Below are positions 1-9,127 of a stretch of 64,000 nucleotides of DNA, piece by piece. The notes below the pieces were generated by a model. That model had not been told where the DNA came from. It ran no database searches and was given only the letters and a program-made list of their open reading frames with translations. Where the stretch lies: assembly GCF_003609775.1 (NCBI RefSeq), contig NZ_AP018050.1:124001-188000 (forward strand), read 5' to 3'. The position numbers and the translations under genes are program-made. This stretch comes from Prevotella melaninogenica (GTDB lineage Bacteria; Bacteroidota; Bacteroidia; Bacteroidales; Bacteroidaceae). The first letter of the stretch is position 1; every line of letters starts with the position of its first letter.

Positions 1-53
1 AAAGCATTGAAGTTCTAATCTAATTGTTATACCTTATTAAATTATTACATGAT

Positions 54-1655
54 ATGCGTATAATCAATATACATAAGCTGATGCAGTTTTCACTACTATA
101 CCTATTATTGGGGATAGTAGTTGGATGTGCTGAGAATGACAGCTTTGAACAACCCTATCTGAATGTTTCGGAGAAGGAGATTTCTTTCTCTAATCAGATG
201 ATTGAAAAGACAATTACCGTGAACACGAACTCTAAGGAGTGGATTGCTACGACACCGAAGGCGTGGGTTCACCTTACACAAAAGGGAAACGAGATTGCTG
301 TACACGTTGATCCTAATACAACGGGGATAGAGAGAAGTAGCTATATCCTTGTTGATGGTGGCTTGGCAGTGCAGAAAATCATGGTAAGTCAGAGTGCTGC
401 AGATATCTCACTAAACCTTAGCAATGGCGAGATTATCTTGCCACAGGCGGGTGGTACGACAACTGTCGATTTGAAGATAGATGCTACTTCCTACGATCTT
501 ACTCAGAACGAAACACCAGAGTGGATGCAGGTTATTAAGAAAAAGCATGGATTAAAGTTCATTTCTAAACCTAATTATAGCACTACGGAAAGAACGACAA
601 AGCTGACAATAGCCTTTGCAGGAAAGAACAATGATGTGGTTGTTAAGCAGCCGGGCGTGTCAACCTTTATCTTGGCTTGTAACCCAGGTAATCCTTATAG
701 CTTGCATAAGATGATGGACTATGAGTATCGCCGCGGTAGTTTCCTGACGGAATATGGCGGTCCTGACGAGGTAAACGGTATCTTTGAAGAAAGTTACTTC
801 TTCAAGACTCCATCGCCTTTGTTCAAAGACGTTGTCTATGTACATGATACAAAGCACTCTGTTCCAACGCGTATCTACACACGTTCGCTGACAAGAGAGG
901 GTGTCAACGCTGTTAAGTCGCAGGCTTTCCAAGACTTTATGAAAGCCAATGGATATACAAGGGACGAGAAAGATACAAATCATTACGTCAATATAAAGGA
1001 AGCTTTCACGATGGATGTAGATATCAGGGAGGAGAATAATAGTGTTGTGTTATTCTTCTATCAGATGCACACACAAGACCGAAGCTACCCTACCTTTAGT
1101 AGTCTTGACCTTGGTCCTGTTGACCTTTTGAACAAAACTGACAAGAAGATAAGTGACGTTGAGAAATATGAACAGGGTAAGAATAGCGAGGAAATGAAGC
1201 GACAAATGTCTAAGAGCAATGAGGTTGAAGCTATCCTTTACAAGACAAATGACCCTACACTGATTGCTCGTACTTACTTCTTCTTCCTTCGCAGTGATGC
1301 TACAACCCCACAAGATAAGGTCGGAAGCATTGAGCAGTACAGCCTGTTCTATGGTCAGCCTAACTTAGGTATATGGCAGTATGGCAACGAGTGGTTCATA
1401 ACCAACGAGTTTGATAAGCTCCTTACTTCCAACAACTTCGAGTTTGTTGGCTACAATGGTAAGCATCATATCTATGCTCGTCGTTCTGACTATCTGACCT
1501 TAGCCATCTCAGGTGGCGAGTATGCTGACGTCAACAATGGTAAGGCAGTCATGCAGATTACCGTCTTGTACAAGCCTACTGTCTTTGCAGGAAGTAAAGA
1601 ACAGCGGTTAGCTAAGGTAGAACGTATGCTCAAACAAACCAATCCAAAGAAATAA
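54..1655 (+). CDS. BACON-domain surface lipoprotein
   Basis: Predicted exported lipoprotein of about 533 residues. The ATG at 54 gives a basic N-terminus followed by a hydrophobic stretch ending in a lipobox (GIVVGC); an upstream TTG or the ATG at 81 are poorer starts. Two consecutive BACON-like beta-sandwich repeats follow (about residues 35-115 and 120-205), recognisable by the EWIATTPKAWVHLTQ and EWMQVIKKK patterns and the VxQ strands (MVSQSA, VVKQPG). The rest, about 320 residues, is a unique region with no motif I recognise. BACON domains are known from Bacteroidetes surface proteins and are thought to bind carbohydrate or mucin. It ends 15 bp before an S8 protease and probably shares its transcript, so a cell-surface role tied to the protease is an inference. 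The exact function is unknown. Confidence 0.72.
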   Translation: MRIINIHKLMQFSLLYLLLGIVVGCAENDSFEQPYLNVSEKEISFSNQMIEKTITVNTNSKEWIATTPKAWVHLTQKGNEIAVHVDPNTTGIERSSYILVDGGLAVQKIMVSQSAADISLNLSNGEIILPQAGGTTTVDLKIDATSYDLTQNETPEWMQVIKKKHGLKFISKPNYSTTERTTKLTIAFAGKNNDVVVKQPGVSTFILACNPGNPYSLHKMMDYEYRRGSFLTEYGGPDEVNGIFEESYFFKTPSPLFKDVVYVHDTKHSVPTRIYTRSLTREGVNAVKSQAFQDFMKANGYTRDEKDTNHYVNIKEAFTMDVDIREENNSVVLFFYQMHTQDRSYPTFSSLDLGPVDLLNKTDKKISDVEKYEQGKNSEEMKRQMSKSNEVEAILYKTNDPTLIARTYFFFLRSDATTPQDKVGSIEQYSLFYGQPNLGIWQYGNEWFITNEFDKLLTSNNFEFVGYNGKHHIYARRSDYLTLAISGGEYADVNNGKAVMQITVLYKPTVFAGSKEQRLAKVERMLKQTNPKK

Positions 1656-1670
1656 AATAAAGGAACATTG

Positions 1671-4427
1671 ATGAGAAAATCGATTATATATCTATGTGCG
1701 TGTGCGCTATCTGGCATGATGGTTACGACCTCATGTCAGGACAGCCAAGACTTAGATACGACCACATCTAACACACGCTCTGTCAATATTGACAAAGACC
1801 TTTTTGCTATAAAAGGTTGCATTAATGTGAAACTATCAAAGGGTACAAACCAAGCTATACCTACAACTCGTAGTGGTAGTGTGGAGATGCAAAGCGTACC
1901 ATCTGAGATAACTTCTGCAATGCAGTATTCTGGGGCTTATAAGATGGAAAGAGTCTTTAAGCCTGCTGGTGAATATGAAGCACGAACAGTAGCTGAAGGG
2001 CTCGACCGCTGGTACACGATCTATTTCGATAATAGCAAAGACGTTGCTGCTGTATTGGATCAGTTCAATAAAGCCGAGGGCGTTGAATGTGCTGAACGAG
2101 TGTTGCCAATGGCAAGACCAGAGGTTAAGGTTGCACCTTATAGCGCCCCTGAAGCAAGTATGCAGGCTACAGGAGGTAATTTTAACGACCCTCTTCTTGC
2201 GAAACAATGGCATTACTACAATAATGGTACGGTAAATCCTCGTGCAAAGAAAGGTGCTGACTGTAATGTTAAACCTGTATGGGAAAAGTACACAACAGGT
2301 AAGAAAAACGTTATTGTAGCCGTTGTCGACGGTGGTATTGACATCACCCACGAAGACTTGATAGACAATCTTTACGTCAACGAAAAGGAGAAGAATGGTC
2401 AACCTAATGTCGATGATGATGGCAATGGCTTTGTAGATGACATCTATGGTTACAACTTCGTGACAGCAAAAGACGTTGTCGGTGGTACTATCGAACCCGA
2501 TGATGGCGGACACGGAACCCACGTTGCGGGTACGGTTGCTGCACGCAACAACAATGGTAAAGGTGTGGCAGGTATCGCAGGTGGCAATGGCTCGGCAGAT
2601 AGTGGCGTACGCTTGTTGAGTTGTCAGATATTTAGAAACAAAGACGAACAGGGCGATGCAGCCGCTGCCATTAAGTATGCAGCTGACAACGGAGCTGTTA
2701 TTTGCCAGAACTCATGGGGCTATTCGTCTGGTGCAAATGTCACAGCTATGCCGCAGTTGCTGAAAGAAGCTGTCGACTACTTCATCAAGATGGCGGGTTG
2801 TGATGCTAATGGCAATCAGCGTCCAGACTCTCCTATGAAGGGTGGTGTGGTAATGTTTGCGGCTGGTAATGAGAACAAAGAGTTCTCTGCTTACCCTGCT
2901 TGCTATGCGCCAACGGTCTCTGTGGCTGCTATGGCATGGGATTTCACTAAGGCAAGTTATAGTAACTATGCGAAATGGGTGACTATTACGGCTCCGGGTG
3001 GCGACCAAGACCGCTTCGGAAATGAAGCTGGCGTATTGAGTACCGTACCTAAGAAGAAGGTAGCATCAGGCTATGCTTACTATCAAGGTACCTCAATGGC
3101 TTGCCCACACGTATCGGGTATTGCTGCACTTATCGCCTCTTACTTTGGCAAACAGGGCTTCACTAACGAAGAATTGAAGTCACGTTTGATCACAGCTTAC
3201 CGTCCTTATAACATCGATGAGCAAAATCCAACGTACAAAGGTAAGTTAGGTAAGGGTTATATCGATGCCGAAGCAGCTTTTGAATCAGACACAAAGATAG
3301 CTCCTGAGAAGGTGAGAACGCTCACACTTACACCTGACTTCGTAGACATCAATGCGGAGTGGAGCATCGCTAAGGATGAGGATAAGACCGCAGCCTTCTA
3401 TCGCCTCTACATTGCTCAGGGCGAATTGACGGCTGATAAACTCAAAGATATGACCTACATAGAAATCAATGGTATGGGTCATGGCTTAGATGAAACCCTG
3501 AAATACGGCTTTGATGACTTAAGGGACAACACCACTTACAGCGTTGCTGTAGTGGCAGTAGACCGTTGGGGCAACCTTTCTGAACCACAGATTCAGAAGT
3601 GTACGACCAAACTCAACCATGCTCCAGAGGCTACTAACTTCCCAACAGAAGCCATAGAGATCATGGAGAATGAGCGTAAGTCGTTCACCTTCAACGTTGC
3701 TGACCCTGATAATCACAATTGGGACATCAAGACTACAGGTGAAACAAAGGGCGTTTCCTTCACTGTCAATGGTAATACTGTGACCGTAAACCTCGTTCCT
3801 GTGCTTGAAGCAGGTAGTTATACTTGCACCTTCGTACTCTCAGATGACTTAGGAGCAAAGGCTGAGAAGAGCTTTACATTTAAGATTGTGAAGTACATTC
3901 CACCACAGTTAACAAAGCCTTTCGAGAACTATATCATCGGATTGGACGAGGGAGTAGTGACGATTCCATTGACTGGACATTACACACATAGCAGTAACAC
4001 ACAACTTACTTACAAAGCCAATGCTGCCAATGGTAGTATCGCCACAGCTACTATCAACAATGACAACCTTCAGTTGAAACCTCAAACAAAGGGTGTTACA
4101 CGTATCAGCATCGCTGCAACAGATGGTCGTGAGACATCTTCTGATGGCTCTTTCCAAGTGCGTGTAGTCGAAAAGAAGTCGGCTCCTGTCTATGCCGTCT
4201 ATCCTATTCCAGTGCAGAAAGACATCAACACCCTACTCAATCCAGAAGTAAAGCAGGCTGAATTCGTTATCAGTTCTACTGTGGGAGAGCGTCTGATGAA
4301 GGCTACTGTGACTCCAGACAAGAACAACGTAGCCACACTTGACCTTTCTAAACTAAATCCTGGAACGTATAAACTGACCGTATATACCAGTAAGGGCAAC
4401 CATACCCAGATGTTCATTAAACGATAA
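1671..4427 (+). CDS. S8 (subtilisin-like) serine protease with T9SS sorting tail
   Basis: Exported endopeptidase of 918 residues. The ATG at 1671 is preferred to the TTG one codon earlier. The N-terminus looks like a lipoprotein signal (lipobox near TTSC). An inhibitor-like propeptide region covers about residues 40-160. The subtilase domain shows the catalytic triad: Asp220 in VVDGGID, His281 in GGHGTHVAG, Ser475 in GTSMACPHVSG, with the oxyanion Asn in AAGNENKEF near residue 400. A fibronectin-III-like region (about 550-650) and cadherin/Ig-like segments (about 660-830) follow. The last ~80 residues, with a YPIPVQ start and LNPGTYKLTVYT near the end, match type A C-terminal domains that route cargo through the type IX secretion system. 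The gap to the next gene is 11 bp, consistent with an operon. A protease on the surface or in the medium is well supported; its substrate is unknown. Confidence 0.88.
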   Translation: MRKSIIYLCACALSGMMVTTSCQDSQDLDTTTSNTRSVNIDKDLFAIKGCINVKLSKGTNQAIPTTRSGSVEMQSVPSEITSAMQYSGAYKMERVFKPAGEYEARTVAEGLDRWYTIYFDNSKDVAAVLDQFNKAEGVECAERVLPMARPEVKVAPYSAPEASMQATGGNFNDPLLAKQWHYYNNGTVNPRAKKGADCNVKPVWEKYTTGKKNVIVAVVDGGIDITHEDLIDNLYVNEKEKNGQPNVDDDGNGFVDDIYGYNFVTAKDVVGGTIEPDDGGHGTHVAGTVAARNNNGKGVAGIAGGNGSADSGVRLLSCQIFRNKDEQGDAAAAIKYAADNGAVICQNSWGYSSGANVTAMPQLLKEAVDYFIKMAGCDANGNQRPDSPMKGGVVMFAAGNENKEFSAYPACYAPTVSVAAMAWDFTKASYSNYAKWVTITAPGGDQDRFGNEAGVLSTVPKKKVASGYAYYQGTSMACPHVSGIAALIASYFGKQGFTNEELKSRLITAYRPYNIDEQNPTYKGKLGKGYIDAEAAFESDTKIAPEKVRTLTLTPDFVDINAEWSIAKDEDKTAAFYRLYIAQGELTADKLKDMTYIEINGMGHGLDETLKYGFDDLRDNTTYSVAVVAVDRWGNLSEPQIQKCTTKLNHAPEATNFPTEAIEIMENERKSFTFNVADPDNHNWDIKTTGETKGVSFTVNGNTVTVNLVPVLEAGSYTCTFVLSDDLGAKAEKSFTFKIVKYIPPQLTKPFENYIIGLDEGVVTIPLTGHYTHSSNTQLTYKANAANGSIATATINNDNLQLKPQTKGVTRISIAATDGRETSSDGSFQVRVVEKKSAPVYAVYPIPVQKDINTLLNPEVKQAEFVISSTVGERLMKATVTPDKNNVATLDLSKLNPGTYKLTVYTSKGNHTQMFIKR

Positions 4428-4438
4428 ACACAACAAGT

Positions 4439-5392
4439 ATGAATAAAAAACATATCATTCTCATGGCTTGCGCAGCACTTCTCGGTCCTACGCAGGCTAA
4501 TGCTCAGGGACAAGATCTCTCGATATTAACAGCGAATACCGATGCCAGAACAGCCGCTATGGGTAATGCTTCGGCTGCTGCTGAGGGTATGTATCTATAC
4601 AATAATCCTGCTGCTTTCTTCGCAACGGATAAGAAGTTCACCGCAGATGCTTCTGCCTCTCTCTTTGAAAAGGCAGAGGGTGCTGATGGAACCTTTGGCA
4701 TTTACGCGCTTTCTGCTGGCTATAAGTTGGCTAAGCGTCATGCTGTCTTCGCTGGTTTCCGCTATGCTGGAGGACTAAGTCTAAAGGGGGCCGACCTCTT
4801 GGGCAATCCAACTAAGGACTATAAGCCTTATAACTGGACCCTCGACTTGGGTTATACCTATTTCTTTGGTAAGGGATTCGCTGCCTACGCAACAGGAAGT
4901 CTTATCTATAGCCACCTCTCAAAGAATGCTACGGGAGCTGCTTTCTCCGTGGGTGGAGCCTATCAAAACAACGAGTTGACCCTTGCTAACAAACCAGCCA
5001 ACCTCATGCTTGATGCGAAGGTGGGTGCCATTGGTCCTCAACTCGACTATGGGAACAAGCACAAGACCACGCTCCCAACCTATCTTGCTGTAGGTGGTGC
5101 GCTTTCAGTTGATGTAGCAGAGAAGCATCAAGTTGCTGCAGCCTTGTCTTCTCGTTACTTCTTCCAACCTTCAGAAGCCAAACTCTTTATGCTTGGTGGC
5201 GGACTTGAATACACCTATAATAAGATGGTATCAGTACGTGCAGGCTATGAGTATGGTGACCACGACCTCAGCCATATCACTATGGGTGCAGGCTTCAAGT
5301 ACCATGGCTTACGTCTGAACGGAGCTTACAACCTGAAGACAGCAGACACAGGAAGTAGCTACTGTACCATAGGTATTGGCTATGATTTCTAA
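4439..5392 (+). CDS. PorV/PorQ-like outer-membrane beta-barrel protein
   Basis: 317-residue protein with a Sec signal peptide (cleavage around ANAQG). Mature residues begin with the NTDARTAAMGNAS and NNPAAFF motifs typical of PorV/PorQ/FadL-like barrels of Bacteroidetes. Amphipathic aromatic-ending strands run to the C-terminal YCTIGIGYDF, a normal barrel end. PorV is known as the T9SS shuttle that carries cargo to the attachment complex. Placement directly after an S8 protease with a T9SS tail suggests a dedicated partner, but that is inference. It is shorter than typical PorV proteins, so it may be a paralogue with another role. The 11-bp gap to the protease gene implies cotranscription. 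Confidence 0.72.
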   Translation: MNKKHIILMACAALLGPTQANAQGQDLSILTANTDARTAAMGNASAAAEGMYLYNNPAAFFATDKKFTADASASLFEKAEGADGTFGIYALSAGYKLAKRHAVFAGFRYAGGLSLKGADLLGNPTKDYKPYNWTLDLGYTYFFGKGFAAYATGSLIYSHLSKNATGAAFSVGGAYQNNELTLANKPANLMLDAKVGAIGPQLDYGNKHKTTLPTYLAVGGALSVDVAEKHQVAAALSSRYFFQPSEAKLFMLGGGLEYTYNKMVSVRAGYEYGDHDLSHITMGAGFKYHGLRLNGAYNLKTADTGSSYCTIGIGYDF

Positions 5393-5436
5393 AACAAGGA
5401 CAAACAATATAAATTATTTAATCAAAAGTAACAGTT

Positions 5437-7014
5437 ATGAAAAGAACTTTATTCTCAATTTGTGCATTAGTCCTGAGCCTTACAGCTTCCGCTCAGATAA
5501 TAAAAGACACACCTAAAGGTAAGCTGATTGAAAACCTGTATCGCTCAAGCAAGTCTTGGGTTAAGAAGGGTTGGACTGGTACACAAGCAGGTAGATATGA
5601 AGGATTAGTATCTAAGATTGTTATCGGCGAAGATGGCTGTATTTACATTTACAATCCACTATCAGGCCTCGATAGTAAGTCATGGTTGAAGCTTGAGAGA
5701 CAAGCTGATGGTAAGTATAGAGCAAAGCTACCACAGGATATTTATACTGACGACCTCGGTGGGAGCGATGATGACGAGGAAAGTAGTGAGCGTACTATCT
5801 CTCTTAATCGTTTGGTTTCTTCTGATGATGGAAAGAGTTACGAGCCTGTTGGTCCAACTTTGAACTACGTAGATTTCACAGTGGAAGGAAGAACACTCAA
5901 GATGTCTGGTATGGGTCAGAAGAAGCAAATATGGGGTGCTACCTATAATAATAGCTGGCTAAACAACTATGGTGGCGACTGGGCTCTTACGATTGAACCA
6001 CTTAAAGAGCAGCTTATTACACCACCAGCTACAGCTACAAAGAGCCAGTACACCGTTACTTCTAAGTCTGACCCTTCACCACGTATTGTTGAAGTAATGA
6101 CCGATAATAACGATATCTATGTCAAGGGCTTGTTTAAGGCTGAGAAACTTGCAAACACTTGGGTGAAACTTACCAAGCAAGGCGACAAGGCAATCATGTC
6201 TACTAACCAGTATTTGGGTATTACTAAGAAGACAGACTTCAAGAAATACGATAGCGATAAGTCGGAGTATCACACCTTTGCCGCAGCTTTCGAGAGTGAG
6301 ACCAAGGCTGCAGAGAACCTTGAGTTCAGCATTGATGCAACTGGTAAACTGACTGCTTCTAAGCTTCTTAGAACTTCTTTAGGTAAAGGTAGTGACGAAA
6401 ACATTACAGGTGAAGACTACGTAGAGAGCTATGAAGCTCTTACCTTGACTCCTTACGTTCAGAAGGAGGTTGGAGCCCCAGCGACACCAGAATACTTCTA
6501 TTTATCATCTACTCCAAACTACGACAACACTTCTAATGAGATTAAGTTAGCTTTCTATGTAAAGAATGCAGATATTAACGGCAACGTTCTCAACCCTGAG
6601 AAGATGTACTACAATGTCTATGTTAATGGTAGCACAGAACCTTTCAAGTTCAAGAAGAGTGCAAGTCAATACAATTACATGCATGAGGAAGAAATGACTA
6701 ATATTCCTTTCAACTACAAGGATAAGAGAAACTATGACTTCAAGGTTATCGATAACCTACGTATTCTTCATTTCTATGATAGTTCTATCACATCCCTCAA
6801 GGTCGTAATGGTCTACGAAGCTGACGGCAAGAAGTATTCAAGCGAACCATTGGTTGCCTCACTTACTACCAATGGTATCGAGAGTGCAAACTTCAACAAG
6901 ACTACAACAGAAAAGTATTACACCGTTGATGGTCGTCAGATTCAGAAGCTACAGAAGGGTCTTAATATCATCAAGTCTTCTGATGGCAGTACACGCAAGG
7001 TTGTGGTTAAGTAA
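5437..7014 (+). CDS. Secreted protein of unknown function with Prevotella-type C-terminal tail
   Basis: 525 residues with a clear signal peptide (cleaved near TASAQ). I do not recognise a catalytic domain. The body contains two similar segments (GKLIENLYRSSKSWV... near the start and an EVMTDNNDIYVKGLF... segment around residues 215-300) that look like related beta-rich modules. The last ~50 residues contain YYTVDGRQIQKLQKGLNIIK and end in KVVVK, a pattern common at the ends of secreted Prevotella proteins and likely a sorting or anchoring tail for T9SS. It lies 44 bp after the PorV-like gene, so it may be the last member of the same transcription unit. Role inferred only as an exported surface or extracellular protein. 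Confidence 0.65.
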   Translation: MKRTLFSICALVLSLTASAQIIKDTPKGKLIENLYRSSKSWVKKGWTGTQAGRYEGLVSKIVIGEDGCIYIYNPLSGLDSKSWLKLERQADGKYRAKLPQDIYTDDLGGSDDDEESSERTISLNRLVSSDDGKSYEPVGPTLNYVDFTVEGRTLKMSGMGQKKQIWGATYNNSWLNNYGGDWALTIEPLKEQLITPPATATKSQYTVTSKSDPSPRIVEVMTDNNDIYVKGLFKAEKLANTWVKLTKQGDKAIMSTNQYLGITKKTDFKKYDSDKSEYHTFAAAFESETKAAENLEFSIDATGKLTASKLLRTSLGKGSDENITGEDYVESYEALTLTPYVQKEVGAPATPEYFYLSSTPNYDNTSNEIKLAFYVKNADINGNVLNPEKMYYNVYVNGSTEPFKFKKSASQYNYMHEEEMTNIPFNYKDKRNYDFKVIDNLRILHFYDSSITSLKVVMVYEADGKKYSSEPLVASLTTNGIESANFNKTTTEKYYTVDGRQIQKLQKGLNIIKSSDGSTRKVVVK

Positions 7015-7141
7015 ACAAGTTGACGAGTTGACGAGTTAACAAGTTGCTTGTATAGTTGGCAAGTGAACGAGTAAATGGTTATATCCGTTATAACTAATAA
7101 CTCGTTTGCTTGCCAACTTTCGTTATTCAACTATAAGTCTT

Positions 7142-7190
7142 AATTCATAATTCTTAATTCATAATTCATAATTCATAATTCATAATTATG
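7142..7190. repeat. Heptamer tandem repeat (AATTCAT)
   Basis: About six to seven near-perfect copies of the 7-bp unit AATTCAT, one with a substitution, lie in the spacer after the secreted-protein gene. The preceding stretch (about 7015-7085) contains repeated words of the type GACGAGTTAACAAGTTG. The copy number is likely to vary between strains. No function is evident. Confidence 0.8.
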
Positions 7191-7207
7191 ATTACCGATG
7201 TAGGACA

Positions 7208-7306
7208 TGGGAAAGGACAAATGTAAAAGGAAAGAGAAAAGGAAAAGGGTAAAGAGAAAAGGGTAAAGAGAAAAAGTAAAAACGGCAAAGAGTAAAGGGC
7301 AAAAAC
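7208..7306. repeat. Purine-rich low-complexity tract
   Basis: Nearly 100 bases of A/G-rich sequence built from degenerate AAAGGGTAAAGAGA words, giving a strong strand asymmetry. No gene is supported here. Together with the heptamer repeat it makes the 7015-7400 spacer almost entirely simple sequence. Confidence 0.7.
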
Positions 7307-7387
7307 ATGTTTGCTTAGTCTGTGCAAACAACTCGTTTAATTTTAGAGCTAACAACTCATACACTTGAAAACTTTTCAACCTTTTAT

Positions 7388-7418
7388 GCTGTTTTTATGT
7401 AATTAAGTATTAATTTTG
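7388..7418 (+). promoter_or_regulatory. Possible Bacteroidetes promoter for the PepSY gene
   Basis: A -7 box TAATTTTG at 7411-7418 fits the Bacteroidetes consensus TAnnTTTG. The -33 region (T-rich, around 7390) is a weak match. Transcription would start near 7425 and give a leader of roughly 140 nt carrying the small ORF at 7468. Confidence 0.45.
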
Positions 7419-7467
7419 CACACTCAAACAAGTTTTGATGGTTAAAAGCATTTAAGGATAACAAAAC

Positions 7468-7518
7468 ATGAGATTATTCTTTCTCAAACCACTCAGGCAG
7501 GGATTTGTACAAAGATAA
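7468..7518 (+). CDS. Possible 16-residue leader peptide ORF
   Basis: ATG to TAA reading MRLFFLKPLRQGFVQR, between the putative promoter and the PepSY gene. Its first eleven codons resemble the start of the PepSY protein (MRKFFLKFHRW), so it is either a duplicated start region or a leader ORF. The surrounding sequence can also pair CTCAGG (from 7492) with CCTGAG (near 7528). Translation is not demonstrated; it could be chance. Confidence 0.3.
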   Translation: MRLFFLKPLRQGFVQR

Positions 7519-7562
7519 AGACTACCTGAGAACAATCAAGACTATAATTCAATATTTAAGTA

Positions 7563-8348
7563 ATGAGAAAATTCTTTTTAAAATTCCACAGATGGTTGGC
7601 ATTACCGCTTGGAGTGTTTATAATGATTTTATGTTTCAGCGGACTCATCTTGCTGATTGGAGGCGAAATTGCAGCGGCATTCGACCTTGCCCCAAAGCAG
7701 GTACCTTTCCTTGTTGCTGTCAAGCAGCTGCATCGTTGGCTATTTATGGTTCCTGACCCACCACGTGGAGGAATCTCCTTGGGCCGTATCATCACCTCTG
7801 TTTCTGCAATGTGTATGACCCTGATACTGCTGTCTGGCGTTGTACTCTGGTGGCCTAAGAACAAGAAGATGTTGGAAAATCGCCTAACCATCAATACCAA
7901 CAAGGGCTTCCGTCGATTTGCTCACGACGCCCACGCCTCATTAGGCATCTATGTTGTCGTATTTCTCCTCCTCATCTCACTCACTGGTCCAGTCTTCTCT
8001 TACGGCTGGTACAGAGCTGGAATGTCTAAACTCTTTGGACAGGAAATGCCACCAAAGGAGATGAAAGCCGATAAGGAGAAAGCGAAACCAACTACCAACG
8101 ACAATGCTTTCGGACAAACGAAGGACGATTCACAGAAGAAAGAGGCTACAAGCCCAGATGGAAAGAAAGACGAACAAGGCAAGAAACCAAAGGGTAGCAA
8201 ACTCTTCAAGAAGATTCACACTGGCCAATGGGGCGGCTGGTTCTCTAAGATTCTCCACGGTTTAGCTGTACTCATCGGTGGCTTCCTACCTATCAGTGGC
8301 TACTATCTTTGGTGGAAGAGAAGAAATGCAAAGAAGAAGAAAGCATAA
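7563..8348 (+). CDS. PepSY-associated membrane protein
   Basis: 261-residue inner-membrane protein. Four hydrophobic helices are visible (about residues 13-38, 78-98, 120-143, 230-250), with histidines next to them (KFHRW, KQLHRW, AHDAHAS, KKIHTG, ILHGL) as in PepSY_TM / PiuB-like proteins linked to iron or haem uptake and reduction. Between helices 3 and 4 lies a very charged Lys/Glu-rich linker (about 160-215) instead of the large periplasmic PepSY domain of longer homologues, so this is a short version of the family. It stands alone, followed by a strong terminator. An iron-related role is family knowledge; no TonB receptor neighbour supports it here. Confidence 0.75.
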   Translation: MRKFFLKFHRWLALPLGVFIMILCFSGLILLIGGEIAAAFDLAPKQVPFLVAVKQLHRWLFMVPDPPRGGISLGRIITSVSAMCMTLILLSGVVLWWPKNKKMLENRLTINTNKGFRRFAHDAHASLGIYVVVFLLLISLTGPVFSYGWYRAGMSKLFGQEMPPKEMKADKEKAKPTTNDNAFGQTKDDSQKKEATSPDGKKDEQGKKPKGSKLFKKIHTGQWGGWFSKILHGLAVLIGGFLPISGYYLWWKRRNAKKKKA

Positions 8349-8370
8349 AACATAGTATTCATACATCATC

Positions 8371-8430
8371 AGCCCATTAACAGTAGACGGTTCATTTAAC
8401 CTACTTAATACTGTTAATGGGCTTTTTATT
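8371..8430 (+). terminator. Rho-independent terminator after the PepSY gene
   Basis: A 15-bp perfect stem pairs 8371-8385 (AGCCCATTAACAGTA) with 8409-8423, loop of 23 nt, followed by TTTTATTT. It sits 22 bp after the PepSY stop codon. Confidence 0.85.
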
Positions 8431-8767
8431 TACTTGCAATATAACACACTTATCACAAAGTATTATGCTTATCCGTGAGAAATAAAAACTCTGTATGCTC
8501 CGTGCCTCTGTGTACCTACAAGTAATTTATGGGTCTTTATTCTCTCACAGAAAGCACAGAAAGCACAGACTCTTTTACACAAAAATAAAGGACTCAGAGG
8601 CTTAAAAGCCATGTGATACCACAGAACATTTTTGCTAACACATAGGTATTAGATTCTGTGATTTCGGAAGAACCAGAAACCTGTTCTTCTGTGATATCTG
8701 TGAGGAAATAGTACTCGCCCTCTCACAGAAGCCAACATTATGTAAAGAAAAATCAAACCACTAAAAT

Positions 8768-8875
8768 CATCTAACGTCCAATTTGACTCGAATTAACGCC
8801 CAATTGCCTTGCAAAAGATGCCCTTTTGAGGTCCAACTAACGCCCTTTTGGACCCTTACTAACGCCCTTTTAAAA
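8768..8875. repeat. Degenerate intergenic repeat with TAACGCCC words
   Basis: The motif TTAACGCCCAATTG / CTAACGCCCTTTTGGA / CTAACGCCCTTTTAAAA recurs at roughly 25-30-bp spacing, with a related GATGCCCTTTTGAGG between. The rest of the 8431-9127 spacer is low in coding potential (words such as CACAGAAAGCACAGA recur) and I see no gene in it. Confidence 0.55.
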
Positions 8876-9127
8876 CGCAATCTTGTAAGTATTTGATTCT
8901 CTGCAAGTTACAAGACCACCAAGATTAGCCGTTTTAAGACCATTTTTCGACCCAAAACACACCGACTTTTGTAAACATATTTCACCCCAACCCTACATTA
9001 TCAACTGGTTACCTCACCCCCAAAAAACCTGTTAAACATGTTACCCTGTCTCCTTGTCCCCCTGTTACCCTGTCTCCCCTTACCCTATCCGCAAACAACT
9101 TGTTTACTCGTCAGCTCGTTAACTTGT

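Noticed and set aside
1836..2522. 228-codon minus-strand ORF inside the S8 protease gene
   Set aside because: Antisense shadow of a clear subtilase with full catalytic triad.
7142..7190. Heptamer repeats as a CRISPR array
   Set aside because: Unit of 7 bp without spacers; simple tandem repeat. No cas genes in the window.
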